The notes beneath the pieces are model-generated. The model saw nothing but the letters and a program-made list of their open reading frames with translations. It was not told the DNA's origin and did not search any database. A stretch of 64,000 bases of DNA from Virgibacillus indicus (GTDB lineage: Bacteria; Bacillota; Bacilli; Bacillales; Amphibacillaceae): the NCBI RefSeq assembly GCF_002266285.1, contig NZ_NPMS01000002.1, forward strand, positions 310,001 through 374,000. Reading direction: 5' to 3'. The position numbers and the translations under genes were made by a program. Below are positions 17,417 through 27,662 of this stretch, in pieces; the first letter of the stretch is position 1; each line of letters begins with the position of its first letter.

Positions 17417-17620
17417 CTCTATGTGACCGGTAGCTACTGGTTTCTGACTATTTGGGCTCAGAGAAGCGCTCTATGTGACCGTTGGCTACCTGTTTCTGGT
17501 TGTATGGGCTCAGAGAAGCGCTCTCTATGACCGTTGGCTATTGTTTTCTAGCTGTTGGGCTTAGAGAAGTACCCCAAATCCTGATAATCCGTTCAACCCA
17601 CGAAACATCTGTCCGAAGTT
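17417..17620. repeat. Three tandem ~52-54 bp units plus two 20-nt units
   Basis: Units beginning CTCTATG(TG)ACCG at 17417, 17469 and 17523 share GGCTAC and TTTCT blocks and end GGGCTCAGAGAAG. Two further units of the type AxATCxGTTCAA, 20 nt apart (ATC at about 17587 and 17607), resemble the array at 39062. Confidence 0.75.
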
Positions 17621-17733
17621 GAAATCAATAGAGCAGTTACGTCGATAATTTATATCTCTTGCATTAAAATAACTAAGATTATATATGCTTATTTATATTT
17701 ATTTCCTGTTTAGCTAATTTCAAACTATAATGA

Positions 17734-18207
<474 letters not shown>

Positions 18208-18219
18208 CGATATTTTCCA

Positions 18220-18248
18220 TTGCATTATTAATGCAGAATCGTTATAAT
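18220..18248 (+). promoter_or_regulatory. Promoter of the SRP RNA gene
   Basis: TTGCAT (18220-18225), 17-base spacer and a perfect TATAAT (18243-18248). Confidence 0.75.
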
Positions 18249-18254
18249 GGATAG

Positions 18255-18525
18255 TGCCGTGCTAAGCGGGGAGGTAGCGGTGCCCTGTACTCGCAATCCG
18301 CTATAGCGAGGTCGAATTCCCATCTTAGGTGGGGCGACTTTATGGTCTGCCCTAAGGAATTGGTGTTGACGCTCAGGTCCTGCGCAACAGAAACCCATGA
18401 ATCCTGTCAGGTCCGGAAGGAAGCAGCAGTAAGTGGTCATTTCTGTGTGCCGCAGGGAAGCCTAGGCCGAGCCATGAACTTAGGTAACGCATAGGGACGT
18501 CACATCGACGATGGGTGCACGGCGT
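18255..18525 (+). ncRNA. ffs: Signal recognition particle RNA, large Bacillus type (scRNA)
   Basis: About 271-nt RNA that binds Ffh and, in Bacillus, HBsu. The invariant SRP core GTCAGGTCCGGAAGGAAGC (about 18408-18426) is present, as are the Alu-domain start TGCTAAGCGGGGAGGTAGC and the closing GGTGCACGG. The size and Alu domain are those of the B. subtilis 6S-like scRNA. A perfect -10 box precedes it and a terminator follows. Confidence 0.97.
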
Positions 18526-18537
18526 ACATAGAATGAG

Positions 18538-18567
18538 AACCTTCTGTCAGAATTGGCAGGAGGTTTT
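18538..18567 (+). terminator. Terminator of SRP RNA
   Basis: AACCTTCTG (18538-18546) pairs with CAGGAGGTT (18557-18565), followed by Ts. Confidence 0.8.
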
Positions 18568-18621
18568 TGTTTACTAAAATTTTATCCCTTGTAATTTTCA
18601 ATAAATGTTTTATCACTATGG

Positions 18622-18651
18622 TTCACATTCACCCCTAAAATCGGGTATAAT
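18622..18651 (+). promoter_or_regulatory. Sigma-A promoter of dnaX
   Basis: TTCACA (18622-18627), 18-base spacer, TATAAT (18646-18651), 30 bases before the dnaX start. Confidence 0.7.
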
Positions 18652-18680
18652 TAATAAGAGATCACAGAGGGGTATGTATT

Positions 18681-20369
18681 ATGAGCTATCAAGCATTATA
18701 CCGAGTTTGGCGCCCTAGGGAATTCCAGGACGTTGTCGGACAGACACATATAACCCGAACACTGCAGAATGCCATTGTTCAGGAAAAGTTTTCACATGCT
18801 TATCTTTTTTCCGGTCCGCGTGGAACGGGAAAAACAAGTGCTGCGAAGATTTTTGCCAAAACAATCAACTGTGAGCGTTCACCGGTGAAAGAACCATGTA
18901 ATGAATGTGCGGCATGCCGTGGGATTCAGGATGGTTCAATTTCTGATGTAATTGAAATTGATGCTGCTTCTAATACGAGTGTTGATGATATCCGGGATAT
19001 CCGAGATAAAGTAAAATATGCTTCCAGCTCTGTTCCTTATAAGGTTTATATCATTGATGAAGTGCATATGATCTCTGTGAATGCATTTAATGCCTTGTTA
19101 AAAACATTGGAAGAACCGCCAAAGCATGTGGTGTTTATTTTGGCTACAACAGAGCCGCATAAAATTCCACTGACCATCCTTTCCAGATGCCAGCGCTTTG
19201 ACTTTAAACCAATATCCAATCAGGCAATTGTTGATCGCATGCAGACGATCATTGATAAAGAACATGTCACTGTTACTTCTGAAGCTTTGGAAACAGTAGC
19301 TCTGGCTGCAGAAGGCGGGATGCGTGATGCCTTAAGTATTTTGGATCAGGCAATTTCCTACAGTGAAGATACTGTTGAACTGGAAGACGTTTTAGCTGTA
19401 ACTGGCGGTGTTTCCCAAAGTGTCCTCACAGATATAGTAAAAGCGATGCATGAAAAAGATGTAAAGCATGCATTGCAGCTTCTGGATCAATTAATTCAAA
19501 GCGGCAAGGATCCCGGAAGATTTGTCTATGATCTGATCTATTTCATGCGTGATGTATTATTATATAAAAGTGCACCATCCTTGGAAGGGTTATTGGAGAG
19601 GGCCAGAGCTGATGAAAGCTTTCATTCATTAACAGAGGCAGTTTCCATTAATTGGATTCAGGATGCAATTATACAGTTAAATCAATGTCAGCAGGAAATA
19701 AAATGGACGAACAGTCCGAAAGTCTTTATTGAGATTGCGATATTAACAATCACAAATCGTTATCATACAGAAGAAATCCCTGGAAATGCAGCTGATTCCG
19801 AAGCAGTAGCAAAGCTGACTGATAAAATGGCACAGCTGGAAAAAGAGCTGAATATGCTGAAGAAAAATCCGGTTGTAAGTGCTCAGCCCACACCACAGCG
19901 TGAAGTGAGAAGGCCGCAGTCCAGAGGGTCAAAAAACAGCTATAAAGTTCCAAATGAGCGAATCCGTGATGTATTGAGGCAGGCGGAAAAGCAAGCCTTA
20001 AAAAATGTCCAATCCAAATGGGCGGACTTTTTGATGAAACTGAAAACAACAAACGCACCTGCACATGCGACGATTCAGGACAGTAAGCCTGCTGCATCGT
20101 CTGATCAGGCACTTGTTGTTGCATTTAAATATGAAATTCATTGTTCTTTATTTCTCGATAATCGGGAAGTAATTGAATCCGTACTTGCAAGTGTGATGGG
20201 GAAAAATTTGACCATTATACCGATTCCAGAAAATAACTGGACAGAATTACGTACGGAATTTATAAATAATCACGATAAACCAAAAGATCAGCAGGAACAG
20301 CAATCGGATCCATTTGTGGAAGAAGCAAGGAAACTAGTTGGCGACGATCTGCTGGAAATACATGAATAG
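18681..20369 (+). CDS. dnaX: DNA polymerase III gamma/tau subunit
   Basis: Clamp-loader ATPase and organiser of the replisome. The 562-aa product has Walker A GPRGTGKTSAAK (about residue 45), a four-Cys zinc module (CERSPVKEPCNECAAC), the DEVHM Walker B, and LSRCQRF with the SRC arginine finger (about residue 170). Domains III-V run to the C-terminus without an obvious frameshift signal, as in Bacillus, where only tau is made. AGAGGGGT precedes the ATG. It heads an operon with yaaK and recR, interrupted by a palindromic repeat. Confidence 0.96.
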   Translation: MSYQALYRVWRPREFQDVVGQTHITRTLQNAIVQEKFSHAYLFSGPRGTGKTSAAKIFAKTINCERSPVKEPCNECAACRGIQDGSISDVIEIDAASNTSVDDIRDIRDKVKYASSSVPYKVYIIDEVHMISVNAFNALLKTLEEPPKHVVFILATTEPHKIPLTILSRCQRFDFKPISNQAIVDRMQTIIDKEHVTVTSEALETVALAAEGGMRDALSILDQAISYSEDTVELEDVLAVTGGVSQSVLTDIVKAMHEKDVKHALQLLDQLIQSGKDPGRFVYDLIYFMRDVLLYKSAPSLEGLLERARADESFHSLTEAVSINWIQDAIIQLNQCQQEIKWTNSPKVFIEIAILTITNRYHTEEIPGNAADSEAVAKLTDKMAQLEKELNMLKKNPVVSAQPTPQREVRRPQSRGSKNSYKVPNERIRDVLRQAEKQALKNVQSKWADFLMKLKTTNAPAHATIQDSKPAASSDQALVVAFKYEIHCSLFLDNREVIESVLASVMGKNLTIIPIPENNWTELRTEFINNHDKPKDQQEQQSDPFVEEARKLVGDDLLEIHE

Positions 20370-20553
20370 AAAAGTGAAGCGGGCTTGCCCAGCGACGGAA
20401 GTCATAAGCAAGAGACCGCAGAGCGCAGGGTTTTGAGCGCTCGGAGTGTCAATTGCTTATGACAGTAGTCGCTAGCCCACGCGGCACTAGACAGAGAAAA
20501 GTGAAGCGGGCTTGCTAAAGCTGAGGAAGTCATAAGCAAGGGACCGCAGAGTA
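20370..20553. repeat. Long palindromic element plus a second left arm
   Basis: Copy 1 (20370-20490) is a near-perfect inverted repeat: arms of about 53 nt from GTGAAGCGGGCTTGCC through AAGTCATAAGCAA to GAGCGC, a ~10-nt loop, and the reverse arm with GCGCTC, TTGCTTATGAC and GCTAGCCCACGC. Copy 2 (20495-20553) repeats only the left arm. It lies between dnaX and yaaK inside the operon, with no coding capacity. Confidence 0.85.
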
Positions 20554-20591
20554 AACTAAAAAATAAGAAATTTTAAAGGAGGCGTTTTCCA

Positions 20592-20906
20592 ATGAAGGGA
20601 AATATGAATAACATGATGAAACAAATGCAGAAAATGCAAAAGAAAATGATGAAGGCACAGGATGAGCTGCATGAAATGAGCTTTGAAGCATCTGCAGGCG
20701 GCGGTATGGTTACCGTTGTTGCTAATGGACAAAAAGTCATTACAGATGTTCAAATTAAAGAAGAGGTAGTAGATCCGGATGATATTGAAATGCTTCAGGA
20801 TCTGATTCTTGCAGCAACAAATGATGTTATGAAACAAATTGAAGATAAAACAAATGACACAATGGGACAATTCACGAAAGGGATGAACATGCCTGGAATG
20901 TTCTAG
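20592..20906 (+). CDS. yaaK: YbaB/EbfC nucleoid-associated protein
   Basis: A 104-aa DNA-binding protein of the YbaB family, nearly always encoded between dnaX and recR. The Met-rich N-terminus ([19 protein letters not shown]) forms the family's first helix, followed by a beta core with [23 protein letters not shown] precedes the ATG by 8 nt. The recR start follows 12 bases after its stop, so the two are cotranscribed. Confidence 0.94.
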   Translation: MKGNMNNMMKQMQKMQKKMMKAQDELHEMSFEASAGGGMVTVVANGQKVITDVQIKEEVVDPDDIEMLQDLILAATNDVMKQIEDKTNDTMGQFTKGMNMPGMF

Positions 20907-20918
20907 GAGGCAAATTTA

Positions 20919-21515
20919 ATGTATTATCCAGAACCGATTTCAAAACTGATTGACAGTTTTACAAAATTGCCGGGTATCGGACCGAAAACGGCAGTCCGCC
21001 TGGCTTTTTTTGTTTTAAATATGAAAGATGATGATGTGCTGGAATTTGCGAATGCACTGGTTAATGCGAAGCGGGAGCTGTCACATTGTTCCATTTGCGG
21101 TCATATAACCGATCAGGATCCATGCACTATTTGTCAGGATACCTCCAGGGATTCATCAATTATTTGTGTTGTACAAGATCCAAAGGACGTTATCGCAATG
21201 GAAAAAATGAAGGAATATCACGGGAAATACCATGTTCTTCATGGTGCCATATCGCCAATGGATGGCATAGGCCCTGAGGATATTAATGTACCTGATTTAT
21301 TAAATCGCTTGAAGGATGAGGAAGTAAAGGAAATCATTCTTGCTACAAACCCAAACATCGAGGGAGAGGCAACAGCGATGTATATTTCACGTCTTGTTAA
21401 ACCATCAGGAATTAAAACGACACGAATTGCACATGGCCTGCCTGTTGGCGGCGATTTGGAATATGCAGATGAAGTAACATTATCAAAAGCATTAGAGGGC
21501 AGAAGAGATTTATAA
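20919..21515 (+). CDS. recR: Recombination mediator RecR
   Basis: Works with RecO and RecF to load RecA at gaps. The 198-aa product has the N-terminal helix-hairpin-helix ([14 protein letters not shown]), the four-Cys zinc finger [16 protein letters not shown] (about residues 57-72), a Toprim domain ([14 protein letters not shown] and [16 protein letters not shown]) and the C-terminal Walker-B-like segment. AGGAGG precedes the ATG. Length is standard. Confidence 0.96.
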   Translation: MYYPEPISKLIDSFTKLPGIGPKTAVRLAFFVLNMKDDDVLEFANALVNAKRELSHCSICGHITDQDPCTICQDTSRDSSIICVVQDPKDVIAMEKMKEYHGKYHVLHGAISPMDGIGPEDINVPDLLNRLKDEEVKEIILATNPNIEGEATAMYISRLVKPSGIKTTRIAHGLPVGGDLEYADEVTLSKALEGRRDL

Positions 21516-21525
21516 AGTGAAACTA

Positions 21526-21555
21526 CAATCCACGAAGCGTTTTCCTCGTGGATTG
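21526..21555 (+). terminator. Hairpin after recR
   Basis: CAATCCACGA (21526-21535) pairs with TCGTGGATTG (21546-21555). The T run behind it is poor, so termination may be partial. Confidence 0.55.
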
Positions 21556-21680
21556 TTCGTTGAACAGAATCGGACATTTTCTGGCAGTTGATCCCCTCAT
21601 CTTTTTAATGGATAAAAATATAAATATGAATCGGGGATCTTACTGTCCAGTTATATGCGGGATAAAGTTAGGTGAAGTAC

Positions 21681-21896
21681 GTGGGGAAGAGAATAAAGAA
21701 ACGTGATGTTGATGATCAATTGTTAGATGCAATTTTTACATTGGAAAGCGAATGGAAGCAAATTGAATCATTAATGGAAAAAAGTATTGAGTTAACAATG
21801 AATGGACATAATGCTGAGGCTCTTGCAAAGGCAAAGTATTTATTTTTGCTTCGTGAAGCAAGGCATCGGAAATTAAGTGCTATAAGATTGAATTGA
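21681..21896 (+). CDS. yaaL: YaaL-family protein (DUF2508)
   Basis: A 71-aa basic, helical protein of unknown role, conserved between recR and bofA in Bacillaceae. The C-terminal KAKYLFLLREARHRK segment is the family signature. The GTG at 21681 is chosen because AGGTGA lies 5 nt upstream; another GTG at 21672 in frame overlaps that site. Confidence 0.82.
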   Translation: MGKRIKKRDVDDQLLDAIFTLESEWKQIESLMEKSIELTMNGHNAEALAKAKYLFLLREARHRKLSAIRLN

Positions 21897-22115
21897 TTTT
21901 TTGGGGAAATATCTTTGTGAAAAGAGAAGATAAACAGAATTCCCTTTAAATATTTTATGTTTTACAATTAATGCTGAATCAGGAATGGGCTGATTCAAGA
22001 AGTATATACCAATGGGGAATGAATAGATAACTGCATTTTAATCATTTCCAGTTCTTTTTCCTTTCTTTTTATCATATGTACTAAAAAGGGGACAAGGAAA
22101 AGGGGTTGATTTGCT

Positions 22116-22379
22116 TTGAGCTCTACACTGGTTATTTCCATTATGGTTGCATTAATTGTTATTCTTTTAATTGTTGGTGCTCCTTCCAAACCAATGCGTT
22201 TTATTGGGCATAGTACGGTTAAAATAGGGATAGGCATCTTATTTTTATTTTTCTTCAATGTTTTTGGCGGGGCGATTGGGCTGCATATCCCTATCAATCT
22301 ATTTACCGTCATTGTTTCAGGTTTCCTGGGCCTGTTTGGGTTGGCGTCCCTAGCTGCAATCCATTTGTTTATTCTTTAG
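22116..22379 (+). CDS. bofA: Inhibitor of pro-sigma-K processing BofA
   Basis: Membrane protein of the outer forespore membrane that, with SpoIVFA, holds the protease SpoIVFB inactive until the engulfed forespore signals. The 87-aa product (same length as in B. subtilis) has hydrophobic segments at residues 4-20 and 35-58, the conserved KPMRFIG loop between them and a hydrophobic C-terminus. The TTG at 22116 follows AAGGGG by 10 nt. The 219-base gap before it holds nothing else I recognise. Confidence 0.92.
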   Translation: MSSTLVISIMVALIVILLIVGAPSKPMRFIGHSTVKIGIGILFLFFFNVFGGAIGLHIPINLFTVIVSGFLGLFGLASLAAIHLFIL

Positions 22380-22396
22380 AAGTTTCAAAGTTTCCC

Positions 22397-22427
22397 TGTA
22401 TAAATTCTGTTAGATTGGGAGATACTA
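22397..22427 (+). promoter_or_regulatory. Sigma-F promoter of csfB
   Basis: TGTATA (22397-22402), 15-base spacer, GGAGATACTA (22418-22427), which matches the sigma-F -10 consensus GGNNANANTW at every fixed position. csfB of B. subtilis is sigma-F dependent. Confidence 0.85.
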
Positions 22428-22449
22428 ATTTCTAACGGAGGTGGGAAAA

Positions 22450-22641
22450 GTGAAACAAACAATTCCATTTGAAAAGTGCGGCATTTGTGAGGAAGAAAAG
22501 GCAAAGGGAATTCATTTGTATACCACATTTATTTGCACAGAATGTGAACACAACATGATTCATACAGACCCGAGAGAAGAAAAATATAATTATTACCTTA
22601 GAAAATTAAAGAATGTGAACAAACCAAAACTATATTCGTAG
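22450..22641 (+). CDS. csfB: Anti-sigma-G factor Gin (CsfB)
   Basis: Forespore protein that keeps sigma-G (and in the mother cell sigma-E) inactive until the proper time. The 63-aa product has the zinc-binding pairs CGIC (about residue 10) and CTEC (about residue 29) and ends in the family signature KPKLYS (B. subtilis ends PPLYS). The GTG at 22450 follows GGAGGTG by 6 nt; the GTG at 22441 overlaps that site. A sigma-F promoter lies upstream and a terminator downstream. Confidence 0.92.
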   Translation: MKQTIPFEKCGICEEEKAKGIHLYTTFICTECEHNMIHTDPREEKYNYYLRKLKNVNKPKLYS

Positions 22642-22667
22642 AGTCTTTGCTTGCAAAGGCTTTTTTT
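22642..22667 (+). terminator. Terminator after csfB
   Basis: AGTCTTTGC with GCAAAGGCT and seven Ts; the loop is very short, so the inner pairs must be open. Confidence 0.6.
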
Positions 22668-22674
22668 GTTGTTC

Positions 22675-22821
22675 TACTGATAAGAAAGCATAACTTTTTA
22701 AGGAAATCAGTATAAGTGCATAAGGAACACTTCGAAGACCTAACATCGCGGACGAAAAATACTTTTCGTCGAACTTAGGCTTTTGCCATTAAAGCTTGGC
22801 AATAAGCCCCGTTTTCTAATA
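22675..22821 (+). repeat. Dispersed repeat, copy B (full length)
   Basis: About 147 bp from ACTGATAAGAAAGCATAAC to TTTTCTAATA, with ATCAGTATAAGTGCATAAGG, the internal hairpin GACGAAAAATACTTTTCGTC and the CTTGGC..GCC hairpin. About 85% similar by eye to copy C at 62217-62362. It lies upstream of yaaO, in the same orientation as that gene. Confidence 0.85.
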
Positions 22822-22856
22822 GTATTAGGTATATCAAAAATGACGGAGAGATAAAG

Positions 22857-24272
22857 ATGGAACAGCATCGAACACCAATTTACCAGGCATTAATGCTTTT
22901 TAATGAAACAAACCCTGTATCCTTTCATGTACCAGGACATAAAAATGGCTCTGTTTTTCCTGGATATGCTGGGAAATATTTTGATTCGATACTAAAACTG
23001 GATATGACTGAGCTCCCAGGGCTGGATGACCTTCATGCACCTGAAGGAATCATTGCCGAAGCGGAGCGTTTGGCCGCTGGCTTCTTTAAATCGGATCATA
23101 CCTATTTTCTTGTCGGTGGAAGTACTGCCGGTAATCTGGCAATGATTTTGGCAGCATGTTCTGCTGGAGATGGAGTAATAGTGCAGCGGAATTGCCATAA
23201 ATCGATTATGAATGGGATGGAGTTAAGCGGGGCAAATCCAATTTTTATCGCACCTGAATATGATGCTCCAGCTGGTCGTTTTACGAATCCATCGATGGAA
23301 ACATTACGTGAGGCGTTGAAGCAATATCCGGGTGTGAAAGCAGTCGTCCTGACATATCCCGATTATTTTGGGAAAACCTATGAAATAAAAGAGATGATTG
23401 AGCTGGCTCATGAATATCACATCCCTGTTCTTGTAGATGAAGCACATGGCACTCATTTTTCCATTGGTGATCCATTTCCATCTTCCGCATTGGCTCTTGG
23501 TGCTGATGCAGTTGTCCAATCTGCGCATAAAATGGCTCCAGCAATGACAATGGCTTCTTTTTTGCATATGAATTCCGAGTTCGTTTCAAAGGAAAAGGTG
23601 GCACATTATTTACAAATGATCCAGTCGAGCAGTCCTTCCTATCCATTAATGGCCTCACTTGATCTGGCAAGGTCTTTTTTAGCTACTTTAAAGGAGGATG
23701 AAATTAAGGTTATTCTGCAGAGTGTTTCCGATGTAAAAAGAATACTGCAGGAGTCTGAACACTGGGAATTACTAACAGTTGGGGACCCGCTCAAGCTTAC
23801 ATTACATATAAAAAATGGAATTACGGCTCAAACTGTGGCAAGGCTCTTTGAAGAGCAAAATATCTATCCGGAATTAACGACACATAACCAAATTTTATTT
23901 ATTCATGGACTCGCTCCTCTTAAAAAGCTGAACCAATTGAAAAAAGCTGTGAAAAGAGTCAATGAGCAATTAAAAAATATGGCTAACCATGATACAATAG
24001 AGATAGCAAAGCTTTTTCAACAGCCGATTCAGGAGTTGGCATTATCTTATGCCGAAATGGAGAAATCAGGAAACAAACAAATTCAATTGAATAAAGCTTG
24101 CGGATATATTGCTGCAGAAGCAGTGATCCCATATCCACCAGGGATCCCTCTGATTCTTAAAGGGGAAAAAATCACAGCAGATCATGTCGAAACAATCGAA
24201 AGCCTGCGCCGTCAGGGTGTTCGGATTCAGCATCGAGATATAGATAAAGGATTGAATGTTTTTACAGTGTGA
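22857..24272 (+). CDS. yaaO: Orn/Lys/Arg decarboxylase-family PLP enzyme
   Basis: A 471-aa fold-type I PLP enzyme related to SpeA of B. subtilis and to lysine/ornithine decarboxylases. Features: VPGHKNG near residue 25, GGSTAGNLAMI (about 87, cofactor phosphate), DEAHGTHF (about 194) and SAHKM with the PLP Lys (about 224), then a C-terminal domain with YPPGIPLILKGE. The amino acid substrate cannot be read from the sequence. In B. subtilis xpaC and yaaN lie between csfB and yaaO; they are absent here. Confidence 0.88.
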   Translation: MEQHRTPIYQALMLFNETNPVSFHVPGHKNGSVFPGYAGKYFDSILKLDMTELPGLDDLHAPEGIIAEAERLAAGFFKSDHTYFLVGGSTAGNLAMILAACSAGDGVIVQRNCHKSIMNGMELSGANPIFIAPEYDAPAGRFTNPSMETLREALKQYPGVKAVVLTYPDYFGKTYEIKEMIELAHEYHIPVLVDEAHGTHFSIGDPFPSSALALGADAVVQSAHKMAPAMTMASFLHMNSEFVSKEKVAHYLQMIQSSSPSYPLMASLDLARSFLATLKEDEIKVILQSVSDVKRILQESEHWELLTVGDPLKLTLHIKNGITAQTVARLFEEQNIYPELTTHNQILFIHGLAPLKKLNQLKKAVKRVNEQLKNMANHDTIEIAKLFQQPIQELALSYAEMEKSGNKQIQLNKACGYIAAEAVIPYPPGIPLILKGEKITADHVETIESLRRQGVRIQHRDIDKGLNVFTV

Positions 24273-24287
24273 AGGAGAAGAAGACGC

Positions 24288-25264
<977 letters not shown>

Positions 25265-25373
25265 AACGAATATATGAATGAACTGTTTAGAAACTGATAT
25301 TGGCGAGAACACCTCTCAATGATAACGAGGTCTAAGGTCTTAACGAGAATTTTTTAAAAAAGGGACTGATCCA

Positions 25374-25808
25374 ATGAAAATCACCCATGACATGCAAACA
25401 AAAACGGATTCAAATTACACGCGTCAGGTTAAAAATGATGCCCAATCATTTAATCAAATGGTTCAGTCCCAAACAACACAATTAAAGCAGCAGGAATTGC
25501 AGCAATTAATAAAGAATCTATCACTGCAAGGAGATAAACTTGCGCGTTTTCGCACATTTCGTGAACTCGCCAAATTTAAACGAATGGTAAAGGGATTTCT
25601 TCAGGAGACCGTTCACAGTGGTCTGTCACTAAAGCAATCCCACAGTTTCAGCTTAGATGGACAAAGCAGAAATCTTAGTATTGTAAAAGAAATTGACGAG
25701 AAATTAATGGAATTAACCGAAGAAATTATGAATCAGGAAAAAAAGACAGTAGATATTCTTGGCCTTATTGGCGAAATTAAAGGACTGCTGATTAATATAT
25801 ATACCTAA
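25374..25808 (+). CDS. yaaR: YaaR-family protein (DUF327)
   Basis: A 144-aa all-helical cytoplasmic protein, Gln- and Lys-rich, conserved between darA and holB. The FRTFRELAKFKRMVKGFLQE segment is the family signature. Function unknown. AAAAGGGACTG precedes the ATG. The 109-base gap after darA has no clear terminator, so it probably shares the operon. Confidence 0.86.
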   Translation: MKITHDMQTKTDSNYTRQVKNDAQSFNQMVQSQTTQLKQQELQQLIKNLSLQGDKLARFRTFRELAKFKRMVKGFLQETVHSGLSLKQSHSFSLDGQSRNLSIVKEIDEKLMELTEEIMNQEKKTVDILGLIGEIKGLLINIYT

Positions 25809-25828
25809 TTGAGAAGAGAAGGTAGCTT

Positions 25829-26818
25829 ATGAAAACATGGTCTGAGTTGGCAGAAGTTCAGCCACTTGCAAGTAAAATCATTACAAACAGCATAAAAAAA
25901 GACCGTATTTCTCATGCGTATTTAATTCAGGGAGAGCGAGGCACAGGGAAAGAAGCGATTGCTCTGTTGCTTGCAAAAGGAATTTTTTGTGAAAACAAAG
26001 CTGGTGTTGAGCCGTGTCTTAAATGTAATGCATGCAGGCGAATAACTTCAGGAAATCATCCGGATGTCCACTGGATTGAACCAGATGGGCAGTCGATTAA
26101 AATAGAACAGATTAAAAATTTGCAAAAGGAATTCAGCTATTCAGGACTTGAGTCCAACCGGAAAGTGTATGTGATCAAAGGTGCTGATACACTGACCGTA
26201 AACGCTGCAAACCGTATTTTGAAATTTTTGGAAGAACCAAGCAAACAAACAACAGCCATTATGCTGACTGAAAATAGCGGATCAATTATTCCAACCATTC
26301 GTTCCCGCTGCCAGGTTATTGATCTGCAGCCATTAAACCTCGTTTCCTTCCAAAATCATCTGGTGGAAAATGGAATGGCAAAAGAAAATGCAGTGCTAAT
26401 GAGCGCATTAACCAATAATATGGATGATGCCTTTGCTTGGAATGATAATGAGTGGTTTGCATCCGCTCGAAAACTAGTGATACAATTAGTAGAAATGTTT
26501 ACAAGTAATCCTGATGATGTTTACCTTTTTGTACATAATCATTGGGTGCCCCATTTTAAGGAAAGAAACGAGCAGGAGCAGGGATTTGATTTATTGCTCT
26601 TGGCTTTTAAAGATATACTTTATTTTCATATTGAAAATGAAGCGTCAATGACAGTACTTGCCCCAACTGATCAGTTGCCTGAAAAAGCGGCGATGTATTT
26701 TTCACAGGAGAAACTGGTAACTATTTTAAATGCCATTTTAATGGCAAAAAGAAAATTGAAGCAAAATGTCCATCCGACATTAGTGATGGAACAGCTTACA
26801 CTTCAAATACAGGGGTGA
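25829..26818 (+). CDS. holB: DNA polymerase III delta-prime subunit
   Basis: Clamp-loader subunit. The 329-aa product keeps a P-loop-like GERGTGKEA (about residue 36), a zinc module CLKCNACRR (about 65) and the SRC motif RSRCQVI (about 155) that acts as the arginine finger. Related to but shorter than DnaX, with no tau tail. Its stop overlaps the ribosome site of ricT. Confidence 0.94.
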   Translation: MKTWSELAEVQPLASKIITNSIKKDRISHAYLIQGERGTGKEAIALLLAKGIFCENKAGVEPCLKCNACRRITSGNHPDVHWIEPDGQSIKIEQIKNLQKEFSYSGLESNRKVYVIKGADTLTVNAANRILKFLEEPSKQTTAIMLTENSGSIIPTIRSRCQVIDLQPLNLVSFQNHLVENGMAKENAVLMSALTNNMDDAFAWNDNEWFASARKLVIQLVEMFTSNPDDVYLFVHNHWVPHFKERNEQEQGFDLLLLAFKDILYFHIENEASMTVLAPTDQLPEKAAMYFSQEKLVTILNAILMAKRKLKQNVHPTLVMEQLTLQIQG

Positions 26819-26824
26819 TAGATT

Positions 26825-27643
26825 TTGATTAACGTTATAGGAGTCCGCTTCAAGAAAGCGGGTAAAATATATTATTTTGACCCTGGTGAGCACAATATTT
26901 TACTGGACAGCTATGTTATTGTAGAAACAGTACGAGGCATTGAATTTGGTAAAGTTGTGATAGCCAGCAAAGAAGTTGACGAAGAGGACGTTGTACTTCC
27001 TTTGAAAAAAGTAATCCGGGTTGCCGATGATAAGGACAAGCGAACCATTGTAGAAAATCAGGAGCATGCCGAAAAAGCCTTCCAGACTTGTACAGCTAAG
27101 ATTACTGACCATAAACTGGATATGAATCTAGTGGAAGTAGAGTATACGTTTGACCGCAACAAAATTATTTTTTACTTTACCGCAGATGGCCGGGTAGATT
27201 TCAGGAATTTGGTAAAGGATCTTGCAGCTATGTTTAAAACAAGGATTGAGCTGCGTCAGATCGGTGTACGTGATGAAGCGAAAATGCTTGGCGGTATTGG
27301 CCCATGTGGAAGAATGCTTTGCTGTTCAACCTTTTTGGGAGATTTCGAACCTGTTTCTATTAAAATGGCAAAAGATCAGAATCTTTCTCTAAATCCTGCA
27401 AAAATTTCTGGATTATGCGGTCGTCTGATGTGCTGCCTGAAATACGAGAACGATGATTATGAAACAGCTAAGCGTGAACTGCCGGATATTGGGCAAGCTA
27501 TTAAAACCCCATATGGAAAAGGAAAAGTAGTCGGTTTAAACATCCTTGAACGACTCATCCAAATCGAAATTCCGGAAAAAGAGCGTGTAGTCGAGTACAC
27601 TCTGGATGAACTAATAGAAGAAGGAATATTAGCGCAGGCGTAA
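26825..27643 (+). CDS. ricT: RicT (YaaT), RNA-processing and sporulation factor
   Basis: Subunit of the RicA-RicF-RicT complex, which stimulates RNase Y cleavage of mRNA and sporulation phosphorelay output. The 272-aa PSP1-domain protein carries the conserved cysteines in GGIGPCGRMLCC (about residue 160) and SGLCGRLMCCLKYE (about 197) that ligate Fe-S clusters in the B. subtilis complex. The TTG at 26825 follows AGGGGTGA, which overlaps the holB stop. Confidence 0.94.
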   Translation: MINVIGVRFKKAGKIYYFDPGEHNILLDSYVIVETVRGIEFGKVVIASKEVDEEDVVLPLKKVIRVADDKDKRTIVENQEHAEKAFQTCTAKITDHKLDMNLVEVEYTFDRNKIIFYFTADGRVDFRNLVKDLAAMFKTRIELRQIGVRDEAKMLGGIGPCGRMLCCSTFLGDFEPVSIKMAKDQNLSLNPAKISGLCGRLMCCLKYENDDYETAKRELPDIGQAIKTPYGKGKVVGLNILERLIQIEIPEKERVVEYTLDELIEEGILAQA

Positions 27644-27662
27644 AGTAACGGAGTGATCAGGC

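Noticed and set aside
18228..18440. Minus-strand open frame across the SRP RNA
   Set aside because: Antisense to a conserved structural RNA and without a ribosome site.
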